A DNA stretch of 8,701 bases from Gammaproteobacteria bacterium (GTDB lineage: Bacteria; Bacillota_I; Bacilli_A; Izemoplasmatales; UBA1188): assembly GCA_024691665.1 (NCBI GenBank), contig JAILNJ010000094.1, positions 1-8,701 of the forward strand, written 5' to 3'. Position numbers and translations under genes: made by a program. Each line of letters opens with the position of its first letter. Within the stretch, counting starts at the first letter, position 1. Of the stretch, positions 1-7,496 are shown piece after piece. Below the pieces are notes generated by a model. The model was not told the DNA's origin. It saw only the letters and a program-made list of their open reading frames with translations, and made no database searches.

Positions 1-1
1 T

Positions 2-787
2 AAAGATGTATTTGCAATGGCTAAGACAGAAACTGAAGCTTTAGATAAAGATGAATATATTGCATCAAATGAATATGCAGAATTAAAAGATGTTAAATAT
101 GCAGTAAACTTAAGTAGTATTTTAAATACTAAGATTACTGATTTTATCAATGTAGATCTTGGTGCTGCAGGTTCTGTATTATCTACATCACTCCGTGGAC
201 TCTTATCAACTGTACTATTAAATAGTAATAGATCAGTGGGTGCAGCAGTTTCTAATGTAATTAGAACATTATCACTTCTTGGTGTAATGGATTCCAATGG
301 AAAGTTTGATATAGATAAGACTGCTACCATTGTTAAAGCTATTATTTATGCAATAAAGGTTCAAGAATACGAAGGACAAACTAAAAAGATTTTAGGATTA
401 AATGCTGAAATTAGCGCAATGGTTGATCCATTTGTTCAAGACTTTAAAGAAAGAATCTCTACAATCGAAGTAGTAGATAATGAAACTAAAACTGAATTTG
501 GTTATGAACTTGAAATTAGTGATGTTACTTTGATTGCTGATTTCTTCAAAATGAATATTAATGTAGATACAAAAGTAGTTGCTAGAGTTGTATTTGATAG
601 AACTAAAAGAACTGGTGGACAAAATATCACAAAGATTCAACTTGCTGTTGGCTCAGTAAATCTAGTAGCTATAAGCATTTATTCTGACATTGTTACTGAT
701 ATTGAATTTGATACAGATTTAAATAATTATAAAATAGTCGATTTTAGTGAAATTAAAGCATTAATCGATTCATTTAAGCAGGAATAA
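2..787 (+). CDS. Unrecognised protein, 3' part only (start lies before the window)
   Basis: I do not recognise this family. The reading frame is open from the first complete codon at base 2. The first ATG (17) has no convincing Shine-Dalgarno, so it is probably an internal Met and about 262 C-terminal residues are visible. Counting from that Met, residues 1-30 are acidic and polar. Residues 30-120 look helical, with Leu/Val/Ala-rich stretches (for example around LSTSLRGLLSTVLL) and a Gly/Asp/Asn turn (VMDSNGKFDIDK). Residues 150-240 alternate hydrophobic and polar residues like beta strands (VDTKVVARVVFD, KIQLAVGSVNLVAISIYSD). The C-terminus is short and charged (SFKQE). No catalytic motif, cysteine or membrane span is visible in this part. 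A signal peptide cannot be judged because the N-terminus is missing. The gene is followed after 2 nt by cca, whose ribosome binding site lies in its last codons, so it belongs to the same transcription unit. The mixed helix-plus-strand look and rarity of aromatic residues could suit an exported or surface protein, but that is a guess. Confidence 0.75.
   Translation, partial: KDVFAMAKTETEALDKDEYIASNEYAELKDVKYAVNLSSILNTKITDFINVDLGAAGSVLSTSLRGLLSTVLLNSNRSVGAAVSNVIRTLSLLGVMDSNGKFDIDKTATIVKAIIYAIKVQEYEGQTKKILGLNAEISAMVDPFVQDFKERISTIEVVDNETKTEFGYELEISDVTLIADFFKMNINVDTKVVARVVFDRTKRTGGQNITKIQLAVGSVNLVAISIYSDIVTDIEFDTDLNNYKIVDFSEIKALIDSFKQE
780..783 (+). promoter_or_regulatory. Ribosome binding site of cca inside the upstream gene
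   Basis: AGGA lies 6 nt before the ATG at 790, and the motif falls within the last two sense codons of the upstream gene. It supports the chosen cca start and suggests translational coupling between the two genes. Confidence 0.65.
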
Positions 788-789
788 TT

Positions 790-1953
790 ATGGAAAACGA
801 TAATAAATTATTAGCAGGTGCAATTAAAATAATCACAAAACTCAACGAAAAAGGCTATGAAGCCTATATGGTTGGAGGTTTTGTTAGGGACTATCAACTT
901 GGAATGGAAGGAAAAGATATTGATATCACAACCAATGCTCTTCCAAATGTTGTTCAAGAATTATTTCCTAATAACTTCTCTAAATCACTTAAGTTTAAAA
1001 CTGTAAATGTTAGAGAAGGTGATTATGTATATGAAATCACCACATATAGAGTAGATAAATCTTATAAAGATCACAGACATCCAGAATCTAAAGTAAGTCT
1101 ATCTTTAAAAGAAGATGTTAAAAGAAGAGACTTCACTGTTAACGCTATGTGCATGGATAAAGATTTAAATCTAATTGATTACGTTGGTGGAATCAACGAT
1201 TTAAAGCTTCATATCTTAAGATGCGTTGGTTCTCCAAAAAGAAGATTCAATGAAGATGCGCTCAGAATGTTTAGGGCATTCCGTTTCGCATCACGTTTAG
1301 ACTTTAAGATTGATTCAGACACATTTGAAGGAATTAGATCTAATGCTAATTTAGTTAAATATTTATCTAAAGAACGTATTAGAGCGGAACTAGAAGAGAC
1401 TGTTGAATCTCCATATTTTAAGAGCGTACTTCCTTTAATGCTTGAATCTGGAATATTCAAATCTCTACCCGACATTGATGAAGCCTTAGGCTTAATCGAT
1501 GTATCATATAAACCATTCACATATATGGACCTTATGGTATTAGCTTCATACCTTAAAGGCGCAGTCACAGATGACCTCCTCTTTACTAAGAAAGAAAGAA
1601 GATTCGTTGAAGACGCTATGTTCTTTATGAACTTACTAAGAGAAAGAAGATTAACTCCATTTGATATCTTTGATAGGGATACACAAGCTTTATACGAAGC
1701 TCAAGCAGCGCTATCACTTATTAAGAGTTGCCCATATACTGTAAGTGATTTAGACGAACTTGTTAAAAATCTTCCAATTATGAAAGCTAAAGACTTAAAT
1801 ATCACAGGAAATGATATTAAAGACGCTCTTCAAATTGAAGATTCAAAAGATATAAAAGAATATTTAATAGAGCTTGAGAAAGCCGTTATATATTATAAAG
1901 TTGAAAATGATACTCAAAAATTAGTTGAGTATTTGAAAGGAATTATAGCTTAA
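790..1953 (+). CDS. cca: CCA tRNA nucleotidyltransferase (class II)
   Basis: This enzyme adds or repairs the 3'-terminal CCA of tRNAs using CTP and ATP, without a nucleic-acid template, in the cytoplasm. The class II signature is complete. There is a nucleotidyltransferase head with GGFVRD (29-34), the metal-binding pair D43/D45 in KDIDITTNA, the RHP element (96-98), RRDFTVNA (112-119) and the YVGGINDL segment (131-138). The nucleotide-recognition motif EDALR (155-159) lies in the FNEDALRMFRAFRFASR neck region and matches the EDxxR element that pairs with incoming C and A. ERIRAEL (195-201) follows, and the helical body and tail end with a DLNITGNDI element (335-343). At 387 residues it is close to the usual 390-400 of Gram-positive CCA enzymes, and I see no fused HD domain. 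The EDxxR motif and full length favour a complete CCA-adding enzyme over a CC-adding, A-adding or poly(A) polymerase relative, although sequence alone separates these poorly. It abuts pulA with a 1-nt gap. Confidence 0.95.
   Translation: MENDNKLLAGAIKIITKLNEKGYEAYMVGGFVRDYQLGMEGKDIDITTNALPNVVQELFPNNFSKSLKFKTVNVREGDYVYEITTYRVDKSYKDHRHPESKVSLSLKEDVKRRDFTVNAMCMDKDLNLIDYVGGINDLKLHILRCVGSPKRRFNEDALRMFRAFRFASRLDFKIDSDTFEGIRSNANLVKYLSKERIRAELEETVESPYFKSVLPLMLESGIFKSLPDIDEALGLIDVSYKPFTYMDLMVLASYLKGAVTDDLLFTKKERRFVEDAMFFMNLLRERRLTPFDIFDRDTQALYEAQAALSLIKSCPYTVSDLDELVKNLPIMKAKDLNITGNDIKDALQIEDSKDIKEYLIELEKAVIYYKVENDTQKLVEYLKGIIA
1936..1941 (+). promoter_or_regulatory. Probable distant ribosome binding site for the GTG start of pulA
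   Basis: AAAGGA within the last codons of cca lies 13 nt before the GTG at 1955. This spacing is longer than optimal. Together with the GTG codon, it predicts weak or coupled initiation. The GTG is supported because an in-frame TAG lies just upstream (1946-1948) and the encoded N-terminus (KTFYAYLDD) aligns with the start of Bacillus AmyX-type pullulanases. Confidence 0.4.
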
Positions 1954-1954
1954 A

Positions 1955-4000
1955 GTGAAAAAGACTTTTTATGCTTATTTGGATGATTTTGATGAAATCG
2001 CAATTATCGTCAAAAAGGATTACTTTCATCCAAATAATAAGTATTTCTTAAAAGGAAATAATGAAATCATTGATTTAAATATTGAAGAAGTGACATCACT
2101 TGGCGATTATGAAAAACTAATCGTAACTTTTGATGCCTATATAGATTTATCTCAAACTTATTACGTTAGTGATGAGTTTGATTTTAAGACAGACCTTTTT
2201 GTGGGTAAGATTGTCAGAAGCCCACTCTTTGATCAAATCTATTATTATAAGAAAAATGACTTAGGTTATGTATATAATAGTGAATTCACTAAGTTTAAGA
2301 TTTGGAGTCCTGTCGCAAAAGGTATCACTCTTGAACTTGTATCACCTGAAGGTGAAACTGAATTCATTGAACTTAAATATAAGAGTCAAGGTGTATGGAG
2401 AACTGTAGTAGATAAAGATTTAGATAGATATAAATATAGATATCATGTCTATATCAATGGAGAAACAAAAACTATTACTGATCCTTACGCTATCGCATCT
2501 AACACAAACTCTACTTATAACTATATAGTAGATAAATCTAAGTTCTATCAAATGAAATATCTAAAGAGTAATAGACCATTAAATAAACAAAACTCGGTAA
2601 TCTATGAAACTTCATTTAGAGATTTCACTTCATACTTTAAGGATAATAAAGAAAGAAGTACTTATAAATTCTTTGTGGATGATATCTTAAGTGATCAAGG
2701 TTATGGCCTTAAATACCTAAAAGATTTAGGTGTTACTCATATTGAGCTTATGCCTTTCTATTCATTTGATGATGTGGATGAATCTGATAGATTCAAGAAA
2801 TATAACTGGGGATATAACCCAAGAGAATTAAATGTTCCATCAGGCTTATATACTATAAATCCTGATGATCCATATCAACGTATAAATGATTTAAAATACG
2901 CTATTGATATGATTCATAAGGAAGGATTATGTGTAATTATGGACGCTGTCTATAACCATGTCTTTGATCCAGACACATTCCCTTATGAAGTATTATGTCC
3001 AGGATATTTTTATAACTATAACCATGAAGGTATAAGAACCGAATATTCAGGCTGTAAGAATGATGTATCTAGCATGAGAAATATGGTCCATAAGTTTATT
3101 ATGGATTCGCTTCTTTATTGGCTACACGAATATCGTCTTGATGGCTTTAGATTTGACCTTATGGGTTTAATTGATTTAGGTACTATTAATGATATCGCTC
3201 AAGAAGCTGATTATATTGATGAGAATATTTTAATCTTTGGAGAAGGATGGAAGATGGTTTATTCCAACCAAGCTGATTCACTTGCCCATATGTTTAATAG
3301 AAACGTTATCCATTCTGTGGGATTCTTTAATGATAGAGAGCGTAACGCAGTTAAGGCATTCGCTAAAGGTTATAATGATTTTGATACACTAAAATATACT
3401 CTCACAGGTTCTTGTATAGATAGATACTTGTTTAAGTATGCATCTCAATCTATTAACTATGTAGAATGTCATGATGATATGACCTTATCTGATTCAATCT
3501 CTAATGAATATAGAGATATGCCTAAAGAAGAACTTAAAAAGAGATGTACTCTCGCTACTGCGATGAATGTATTATCTTTAGGTATTCCATTCTTACACCA
3601 AGGTCAAGAACTCTTTATGAGTAAAGATTACAATTATAATACTTATAACGTAGGTGATGAACTTAACTCACTTAGATGGGATAAAGTAAAAGAAAATAAA
3701 GAATACATCGAATTCTTAAAGAAGCTAATCGCTTATAGAAAGAGCCACTCTGTATTCTTATATAATACTCAAACTGAAATTAAAGAAAACACAGAAGTAG
3801 ATAAACTTAATGATTCAATGATTCTTTATACTTTAAAAGATAGTAATGAAGAAATAGTCATTCTATTTAAGAATGATGAAGAAGCTCATGAATTTAATTT
3901 AGAAGGATTTAATTTAGAACTCTCTAATTTAACTCATGAGAATGGCCAAGTAGAAGGAATTGGTGTATCAATTTATAGGAGAAATATAAATGGAAATTAA
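1955..4000 (+). CDS. pulA: Type I pullulanase (alpha-1,6-glucan debranching enzyme, GH13)
   Basis: This enzyme hydrolyses alpha-1,6 branch points of pullulan, glycogen or limit dextrins, feeding linear maltodextrins to phosphorylases or glucosidases. There is no signal peptide, so it is probably cytoplasmic, as for B. subtilis AmyX. Residues 1-95 match the short N-terminal domain of AmyX. Residues 105-190 are a CBM48-like beta domain (FKIWSPVAKGITLEL). The GH13 barrel follows. The pullulanase hallmark YNWGYNP is at 283-289, region I DAVYNH at 330-335, region II DGFRFDLMG at 396-404 with nucleophile D401, region III FGEGW with acid/base E430, and region IV VECHDD with D507. All three catalytic carboxylates are present. 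One oddity is D508, where the family usually has Asn (HDN). A C-terminal beta domain closes the protein at 681 residues, near the usual 700-720. The gene starts with GTG 1 nt after cca and overlaps yhaM by 11 nt, so the three genes are very likely co-transcribed. Confidence 0.95.
   Translation: MKKTFYAYLDDFDEIAIIVKKDYFHPNNKYFLKGNNEIIDLNIEEVTSLGDYEKLIVTFDAYIDLSQTYYVSDEFDFKTDLFVGKIVRSPLFDQIYYYKKNDLGYVYNSEFTKFKIWSPVAKGITLELVSPEGETEFIELKYKSQGVWRTVVDKDLDRYKYRYHVYINGETKTITDPYAIASNTNSTYNYIVDKSKFYQMKYLKSNRPLNKQNSVIYETSFRDFTSYFKDNKERSTYKFFVDDILSDQGYGLKYLKDLGVTHIELMPFYSFDDVDESDRFKKYNWGYNPRELNVPSGLYTINPDDPYQRINDLKYAIDMIHKEGLCVIMDAVYNHVFDPDTFPYEVLCPGYFYNYNHEGIRTEYSGCKNDVSSMRNMVHKFIMDSLLYWLHEYRLDGFRFDLMGLIDLGTINDIAQEADYIDENILIFGEGWKMVYSNQADSLAHMFNRNVIHSVGFFNDRERNAVKAFAKGYNDFDTLKYTLTGSCIDRYLFKYASQSINYVECHDDMTLSDSISNEYRDMPKEELKKRCTLATAMNVLSLGIPFLHQGQELFMSKDYNYNTYNVGDELNSLRWDKVKENKEYIEFLKKLIAYRKSHSVFLYNTQTEIKENTEVDKLNDSMILYTLKDSNEEIVILFKNDEEAHEFNLEGFNLELSNLTHENGQVEGIGVSIYRRNINGN
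3977..3981 (+). promoter_or_regulatory. Ribosome binding site of the yhaM-family gene inside pulA
   Basis: AGGAG lies 8 nt before the ATG at 3990, inside the last codons of pulA. It fixes the start at 3990 and creates an 11-nt overlap of the two reading frames, a typical translational coupling arrangement. Confidence 0.75.
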
Positions 4001-4910
4001 TCTACAAGAAATTTATGATTTATATGGACTCGTTGAGGCTGTGAATGATTCAACTTATGAATCTCGTTCAATCATAATTAAAGACTCTGAATTAAATAAC
4101 TTAGTACTTAGAATTTCTAAAAAGATGGAAGTAGAAGTAAATAAAATCTATCACTTCCACGGAAAGGGTGAAGTATTTAAAGATAAGAACTATATTGGCG
4201 TTCTATCACTAGTTTCTCTTGATGATGATAAAGATATGAGTGAAAATGATAAACGCGCTTTAAAAGACAAATTTTTCGGTGGAATCGTGATTGATGAAGA
4301 AGCCTATATCAAAGATATAGAAGACTCTATAGATTCAATTGAAAATAAGATTATTAAAGATATCACACTTGATATATATAATAAGTATAAAGAAAGTTTT
4401 ATCGTGTCTCCAGCCGCAGTTAAATTCCATCACGCATATAAGGGTGGACTTATGTATCATACACACAGCGTCCTCATGCTTGGGAAAGCTTATATGAAGG
4501 TATATCCTCGTATTAATAAAGATTTAGTATTATCAGGAATAATCCTTCATGATATCGCAAAGACTTTAGAAATGAGTGATGGAAAGTTTACTCTTGATGG
4601 AAAATTATTTGGACATGTCTCACTAGGTACTGCCTTAGTATTTACAAGCGCAGAGCGCTTAGGATACTCTGATACAGAAGAAGCTAAACTATTAGCTCAT
4701 GTAATCTTAAGTCATCATAGTGAAGCTGAGTTTGGTTCACCAAGACGTCCTCAAATAATTGAAGCTTTAATTGTTCATTTATGTGATATGAGCGATGCGA
4801 AGATTCAACCAGTTATTGAAGGATTATCTAGAACTAAATTAGGTGAGTTTACTGAACCAATCCAAACAAACGAGAAAGAGAAGTTCTATAAACATAAATT
4901 ATCTAAATAA
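3990..4910 (+). CDS. yhaM: YhaM-family 3'-5' exoribonuclease with HD domain
   Basis: YhaM/Cbf1 family proteins are metal-dependent 3'-5' exonucleases that trim RNA (and ssDNA in vitro) in the Bacillota cytoplasm. Residues 1-75 form a beta-rich N-terminal part compatible with the family's OB-fold nucleic-acid-binding domain. Residues 80-135 are a charged helical linker. The HD metallohydrolase domain spans about 140-285: FHHAY (146-150), the GGLMYHT segment with H157, the central HD pair H187-D188 in HDIAK, GKLFGH ending at H209, the family-specific LSHHSEAEFGSP (240-251) with H242 and H243, and HLCDMSDA (263-270). All metal-ligand positions I expect are present. HDIAK replaces the common HDxGK, a mild change outside the ligands. 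At 306 residues it is near the 314 of B. subtilis YhaM. It is the last gene of the plus-strand unit and ends 18 nt before a strong terminator stem. The start is fixed by AGGAG at the correct spacing. Family assignment is firm; exact substrate is inferred. Confidence 0.93.
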   Translation: MEINLQEIYDLYGLVEAVNDSTYESRSIIIKDSELNNLVLRISKKMEVEVNKIYHFHGKGEVFKDKNYIGVLSLVSLDDDKDMSENDKRALKDKFFGGIVIDEEAYIKDIEDSIDSIENKIIKDITLDIYNKYKESFIVSPAAVKFHHAYKGGLMYHTHSVLMLGKAYMKVYPRINKDLVLSGIILHDIAKTLEMSDGKFTLDGKLFGHVSLGTALVFTSAERLGYSDTEEAKLLAHVILSHHSEAEFGSPRRPQIIEALIVHLCDMSDAKIQPVIEGLSRTKLGEFTEPIQTNEKEKFYKHKLSK

Positions 4911-4928
4911 TTAATAAAAACAAATAAA

Positions 4929-4964
4929 AAAAGAGATATTAGTTTTGAGGCTAATATCTCTTTT
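4929..4964. terminator. Bidirectional intrinsic terminator between convergent units
   Basis: A perfect 14-bp inverted repeat, AAAAGAGATATTAG (4929-4942) with CTAATATCTCTTTT (4951-4964), surrounds an 8-nt loop (TTTTGAGG). On the plus strand the right arm ends in TTTT followed by an AT-rich stretch. On the minus strand the left arm is followed by a T-rich run (complement of 4921-4930). The 66-nt gap between the two stop codons (4911-4976) holds nothing else. The stem is AT-rich for an intrinsic terminator, but its length and position make this call strong. It would stop both the cca-pulA-yhaM transcript and the lipoprotein transcript. Confidence 0.85.
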
Positions 4965-4976
4965 AATTATGTTTAA

Positions 4977-7481
4977 TTACTTATTAAGTTCTGCACTATA
5001 GTATAGAGCAACAGCTTCAAACTTAGCTTTGAGTGTTGCATCAGTTAATGCGCTAGCAACTGCTTGAGCGATACCACCATAAATGAAGTTATCGTTGATG
5101 TAGTAGTTTGCAATTACTGATCTATAGTTAGATACATCGATTGAACCTGGGAATTTTAATGGATATTCACTAACATTGTAGTTGTCTTTAGCTGTTTCAG
5201 CTTTGTCAGCAAGTAATGAATATACATATAGGTTGAATGCACTAGCTACTTGAGTTAATGAAGGTTTATCTTCGGTGTTAGCTGCACCTGGATTAATTGT
5301 GGCAGCATCACTTTCACTTAATGTGTATTTATAAGATGGAATTCTAGAATTGTCACCCTTAGTTGCAACATATAAGTGAGAACCAGTTGAATCATTCTTC
5401 ATTTCATTTAAGAAGTAGTATGCTTTAGTGCTATCTGCAACAATACTGCTAAATAAATCTTTTAATGAAGTATTAACTTCATTTGTTTGGTTATAACCAT
5501 AGTTTTGATAAGTTACAGCAGCAGTAGAAGATGAAGATGTAGAGAGTCTCTTATAAGATAACTTGAAGCCAAGTTGCTTATATTCACCGAATGTAGCATC
5601 ATTCATACCAGCAGCATTATATTCTTTAACGAAATCGCTAATAACTGTTTCAACGTCTTCTTCCTTAGTATCAGCAGTGAACTTAGAAGTTACGTCGTTA
5701 TAGAGCTTAGCAAGTTTAGTTTCGATTAATGTAGCTTTAGTTGCATCTACACCATATTTATCTGGATTAGCGATAACATCATTGATATCATCAGCTACAT
5801 AGTTTTGATCATAGTCTGTATATACTGTGAGTACATAAGGCTTTAAGTTGTAGTAGTTATTATAGTATGTATCAATAACATCTTGAGCTTTAGCAGTAAA
5901 GTTAGCATTGAAGTTATAAACACCATTTTCATCAGCACTGATGATGATGTCTTTAACGAGCCATGCAGTAAGATCTGATACAGTGTTATCTAAAACAATT
6001 TCAGAGATGTTTGTATAACCATACTTTTGATATAAATACATAGCTTCAGAACCATAAGTTTCTTCTTTATAGTTAGAAGTAATGTCAGATTGTACCTTAT
6101 CGAAATAGTATAACTTTCTTAAAGATGCATTCTTGTTTAAATCTGTTTCAGTACCATAAGCGATAGAATAACTTGCAGTTTGTTCTACAGCCTTAAAGAG
6201 TAATGCGAGTGTAACGAATCTAGCTTGGCTAGTTTCTAAAGCGTATTGATAGAAATCATCAGCTTTAATAGTTACATTCTTAGTCTTAACTAAGATTTCA
6301 GCATCACCTAAGCACTTAGAGAAATCTAAAGAGCTATCAACGTTAGATGCATAATCATAAGCGAAGAACTTATCATAGAACTTTAATCCTTCTTCAGTTC
6401 TTAATTCATTTAAAGCTAAGTTTTGGTAAGTGCTTTGATAGATTCTATCATTTAAGTACTTAGAAAGAACATCAGTTCTGTTTTCAGCAGTGAATGCAGC
6501 TTTTGGATTTTCATCAAGTGCATAGATTAATGAATAAGTAGTACCGAGTGAAGTAGAAGATCTATAAGTTGTATAAGTGTAATCACCCTTGTTCATCTTG
6601 AAGATGTATTTAGCAAGAGCAGCAGCGTTTTCTGATAATTCCTTATAGTTTCTTACGAAATTAGCTTGGCTTTCAGCGTTAGCTACAGTGATTTGTGTTT
6701 TGTAACCATATACATCATTGTAGATAGCTACGAACTTAGCTAAGATTTCATCAGCAGTTAATACAGCTGTGTTTTCAAGGGTTAATTGACTTTGAGTTAC
6801 ATCAGCGATTGTTGGTATAGTACCAGTGTATTTTCTAAGTTCTGAATTATAGATAACTAAGTCATAATTCTTAAGAGTGTTTCTTAAAGAGTTTTGGTTA
6901 TCGAAGTCGATAACGATAGCTTTTCTATCAGAAGTGAAAACATAATCGTTGTAGTAAGTTTCAAGTGCTGAGTTAGCTACATAATAATCACTCTTAGGAT
7001 CATTAGCTTCTCTAACAAGGTAATCTTTAGTAACTTTATCTCTCTTAGCGAGTAAAGAAACATAAGCATTAACTTGTTCTTCAGTAGTGAATCCCATATA
7101 AGCCATTTGTTTATTGAATGTATTTAAAGCTTCTGTTCTTTCTTCAGCTTTAATATTGTTTACTTCAGCATCAGTTAATACGCCATAGATCATTTTATTC
7201 TTTCTTGCTTTGAATAAATCTTGATCAACTTCAACATCTTTTAAGAGTTTAGAGTCTAATTCTTCAAGAAGAAGTGATAGACCGCCTTCAGTCTTAATAG
7301 TGCTAAATAATTCGTTCTTAGTTAATGAATAATTATGTTCATCAACTGTTACTTCGAAAGCGTTAGAAGAGCCTTCGCTTACTTGTGGATAAACGTAATC
7401 GGTGTTAGCTGTTTCTTTCTTACAAGCTGTAAGAGAAAGGGCTAATACTAATACTAAAACTAAACTAAATATTTTTTTCAT
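4977..7481 (-). CDS. Large lipoprotein, probable divergent PrsA/SurA-like foldase with two modules
   Basis: The signal peptide is clear: MKK, a Leu/Val-rich core, then lipobox LTAC with C20 as the lipidated residue, so the protein is anchored outside the membrane. Apart from C20 only one Cys (C390) is visible. Tyr is very common (75 of 834, about 9%). Residues 41-160 resemble a SurA_N/PrsA N-domain: a strand (FEVTVDEHNYSLT), helices, then GFTTEEQVNAYVSLLAKRD. Residues 185-325 could be a decayed parvulin region, from strand KAIVIDF to terminal strand GTTYSLIYAL. A second module starts near 400 (NVTIKADDFYQYALE). Its parvulin-like part, 545-708, runs from KPYVLTVYTD to GSHLYVAT and aligns with the protein encoded upstream. 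Only H702 of the two expected parvulin histidines is seen. I infer a chaperone or foldase-like role, perhaps without isomerase activity. It could also be a structural or binding lipoprotein of the same ancestry. The ATG is fixed by an AGGAGGAGGG ribosome binding site. Confidence 0.8.
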   Translation of the reverse strand: MKKIFSLVLVLVLALSLTACKKETANTDYVYPQVSEGSSNAFEVTVDEHNYSLTKNELFSTIKTEGGLSLLLEELDSKLLKDVEVDQDLFKARKNKMIYGVLTDAEVNNIKAEERTEALNTFNKQMAYMGFTTEEQVNAYVSLLAKRDKVTKDYLVREANDPKSDYYVANSALETYYNDYVFTSDRKAIVIDFDNQNSLRNTLKNYDLVIYNSELRKYTGTIPTIADVTQSQLTLENTAVLTADEILAKFVAIYNDVYGYKTQITVANAESQANFVRNYKELSENAAALAKYIFKMNKGDYTYTTYRSSTSLGTTYSLIYALDENPKAAFTAENRTDVLSKYLNDRIYQSTYQNLALNELRTEEGLKFYDKFFAYDYASNVDSSLDFSKCLGDAEILVKTKNVTIKADDFYQYALETSQARFVTLALLFKAVEQTASYSIAYGTETDLNKNASLRKLYYFDKVQSDITSNYKEETYGSEAMYLYQKYGYTNISEIVLDNTVSDLTAWLVKDIIISADENGVYNFNANFTAKAQDVIDTYYNNYYNLKPYVLTVYTDYDQNYVADDINDVIANPDKYGVDATKATLIETKLAKLYNDVTSKFTADTKEEDVETVISDFVKEYNAAGMNDATFGEYKQLGFKLSYKRLSTSSSSTAAVTYQNYGYNQTNEVNTSLKDLFSSIVADSTKAYYFLNEMKNDSTGSHLYVATKGDNSRIPSYKYTLSESDAATINPGAANTEDKPSLTQVASAFNLYVYSLLADKAETAKDNYNVSEYPLKFPGSIDVSNYRSVIANYYINDNFIYGGIAQAVASALTDATLKAKFEAVALYYSAELNK
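5358..5849 (-). other. Parvulin-like region of lipoprotein module 2, one histidine kept
   Basis: Residues 545-708 align with the parvulin-like part of the neighbouring gene product. The shared landmarks are a first strand (KPYVLTVY against NVFHLLFY), an Asp-rich loop, a long helical section with FVKEYN and GEYKQLGFKLSY (against FIKEYN and KEYKKVGLQLEY), and a last strand SHLYVAT (against LHLIFET). The first catalytic-type His is replaced by Tyr549 and the second is kept as H702. The pairing was done by eye. Confidence 0.5.
5781..5816 (-). other. EF-hand-like Asp/Asn loop in the lipoprotein
   Basis: Residues 556-567 place D556, D558, N560, D564 and N567 at loop positions 1, 3, 5, 9 and 12, like a calcium-binding EF-hand loop but without the Gly at position 6. 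The loop aligns with a more canonical one in the neighbouring paralogue. Metal binding is inferred only. Confidence 0.35.
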
Positions 7482-7486
7482 GTTGT

Positions 7487-7496
7487 CCCTCCTCCT
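7487..7496 (-). promoter_or_regulatory. Very strong ribosome binding site overlapping the upstream stop codon
   Basis: Read on the minus strand, AGGAGGAGGG holds two overlapping perfect AGGAGG motifs, 9 nt and 6 nt before the ATG at 7481. The first two bases lie in the TAG stop of the upstream gene (7495-7497). Ribosomes ending translation of the upstream gene could therefore reinitiate here, and the lipoprotein is probably made at high level. Confidence 0.85.

Noticed and set aside
17..19. ATG at 17 as the true start of the first gene
   Set aside because: No Shine-Dalgarno precedes it and the frame is open to the window edge, so an internal Met is more likely.
398..640. 80-codon minus-strand open frame
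   Set aside because: Lies wholly inside the first gene, with low-complexity Ser/Asn/Ile/Phe translation and no ribosome binding site; a shadow of the AT-rich coding strand.
1209..1568. 119-codon minus-strand open frame
   Set aside because: Opposes the conserved EDxxR and neck region of cca, which is clearly the coding strand; no supporting motif.
7440..7470. CTAATA-type repetition as a microsatellite
   Set aside because: It encodes the alternating Leu/Val core of the signal peptide, which explains the repetition.
7471..7480. Seven-A run just after the lipoprotein start codon as a phase-variation tract
   Set aside because: MKK(K/I) starts often give such runs in AT-rich genomes. Seven bases is short for slippage and the frame is intact.
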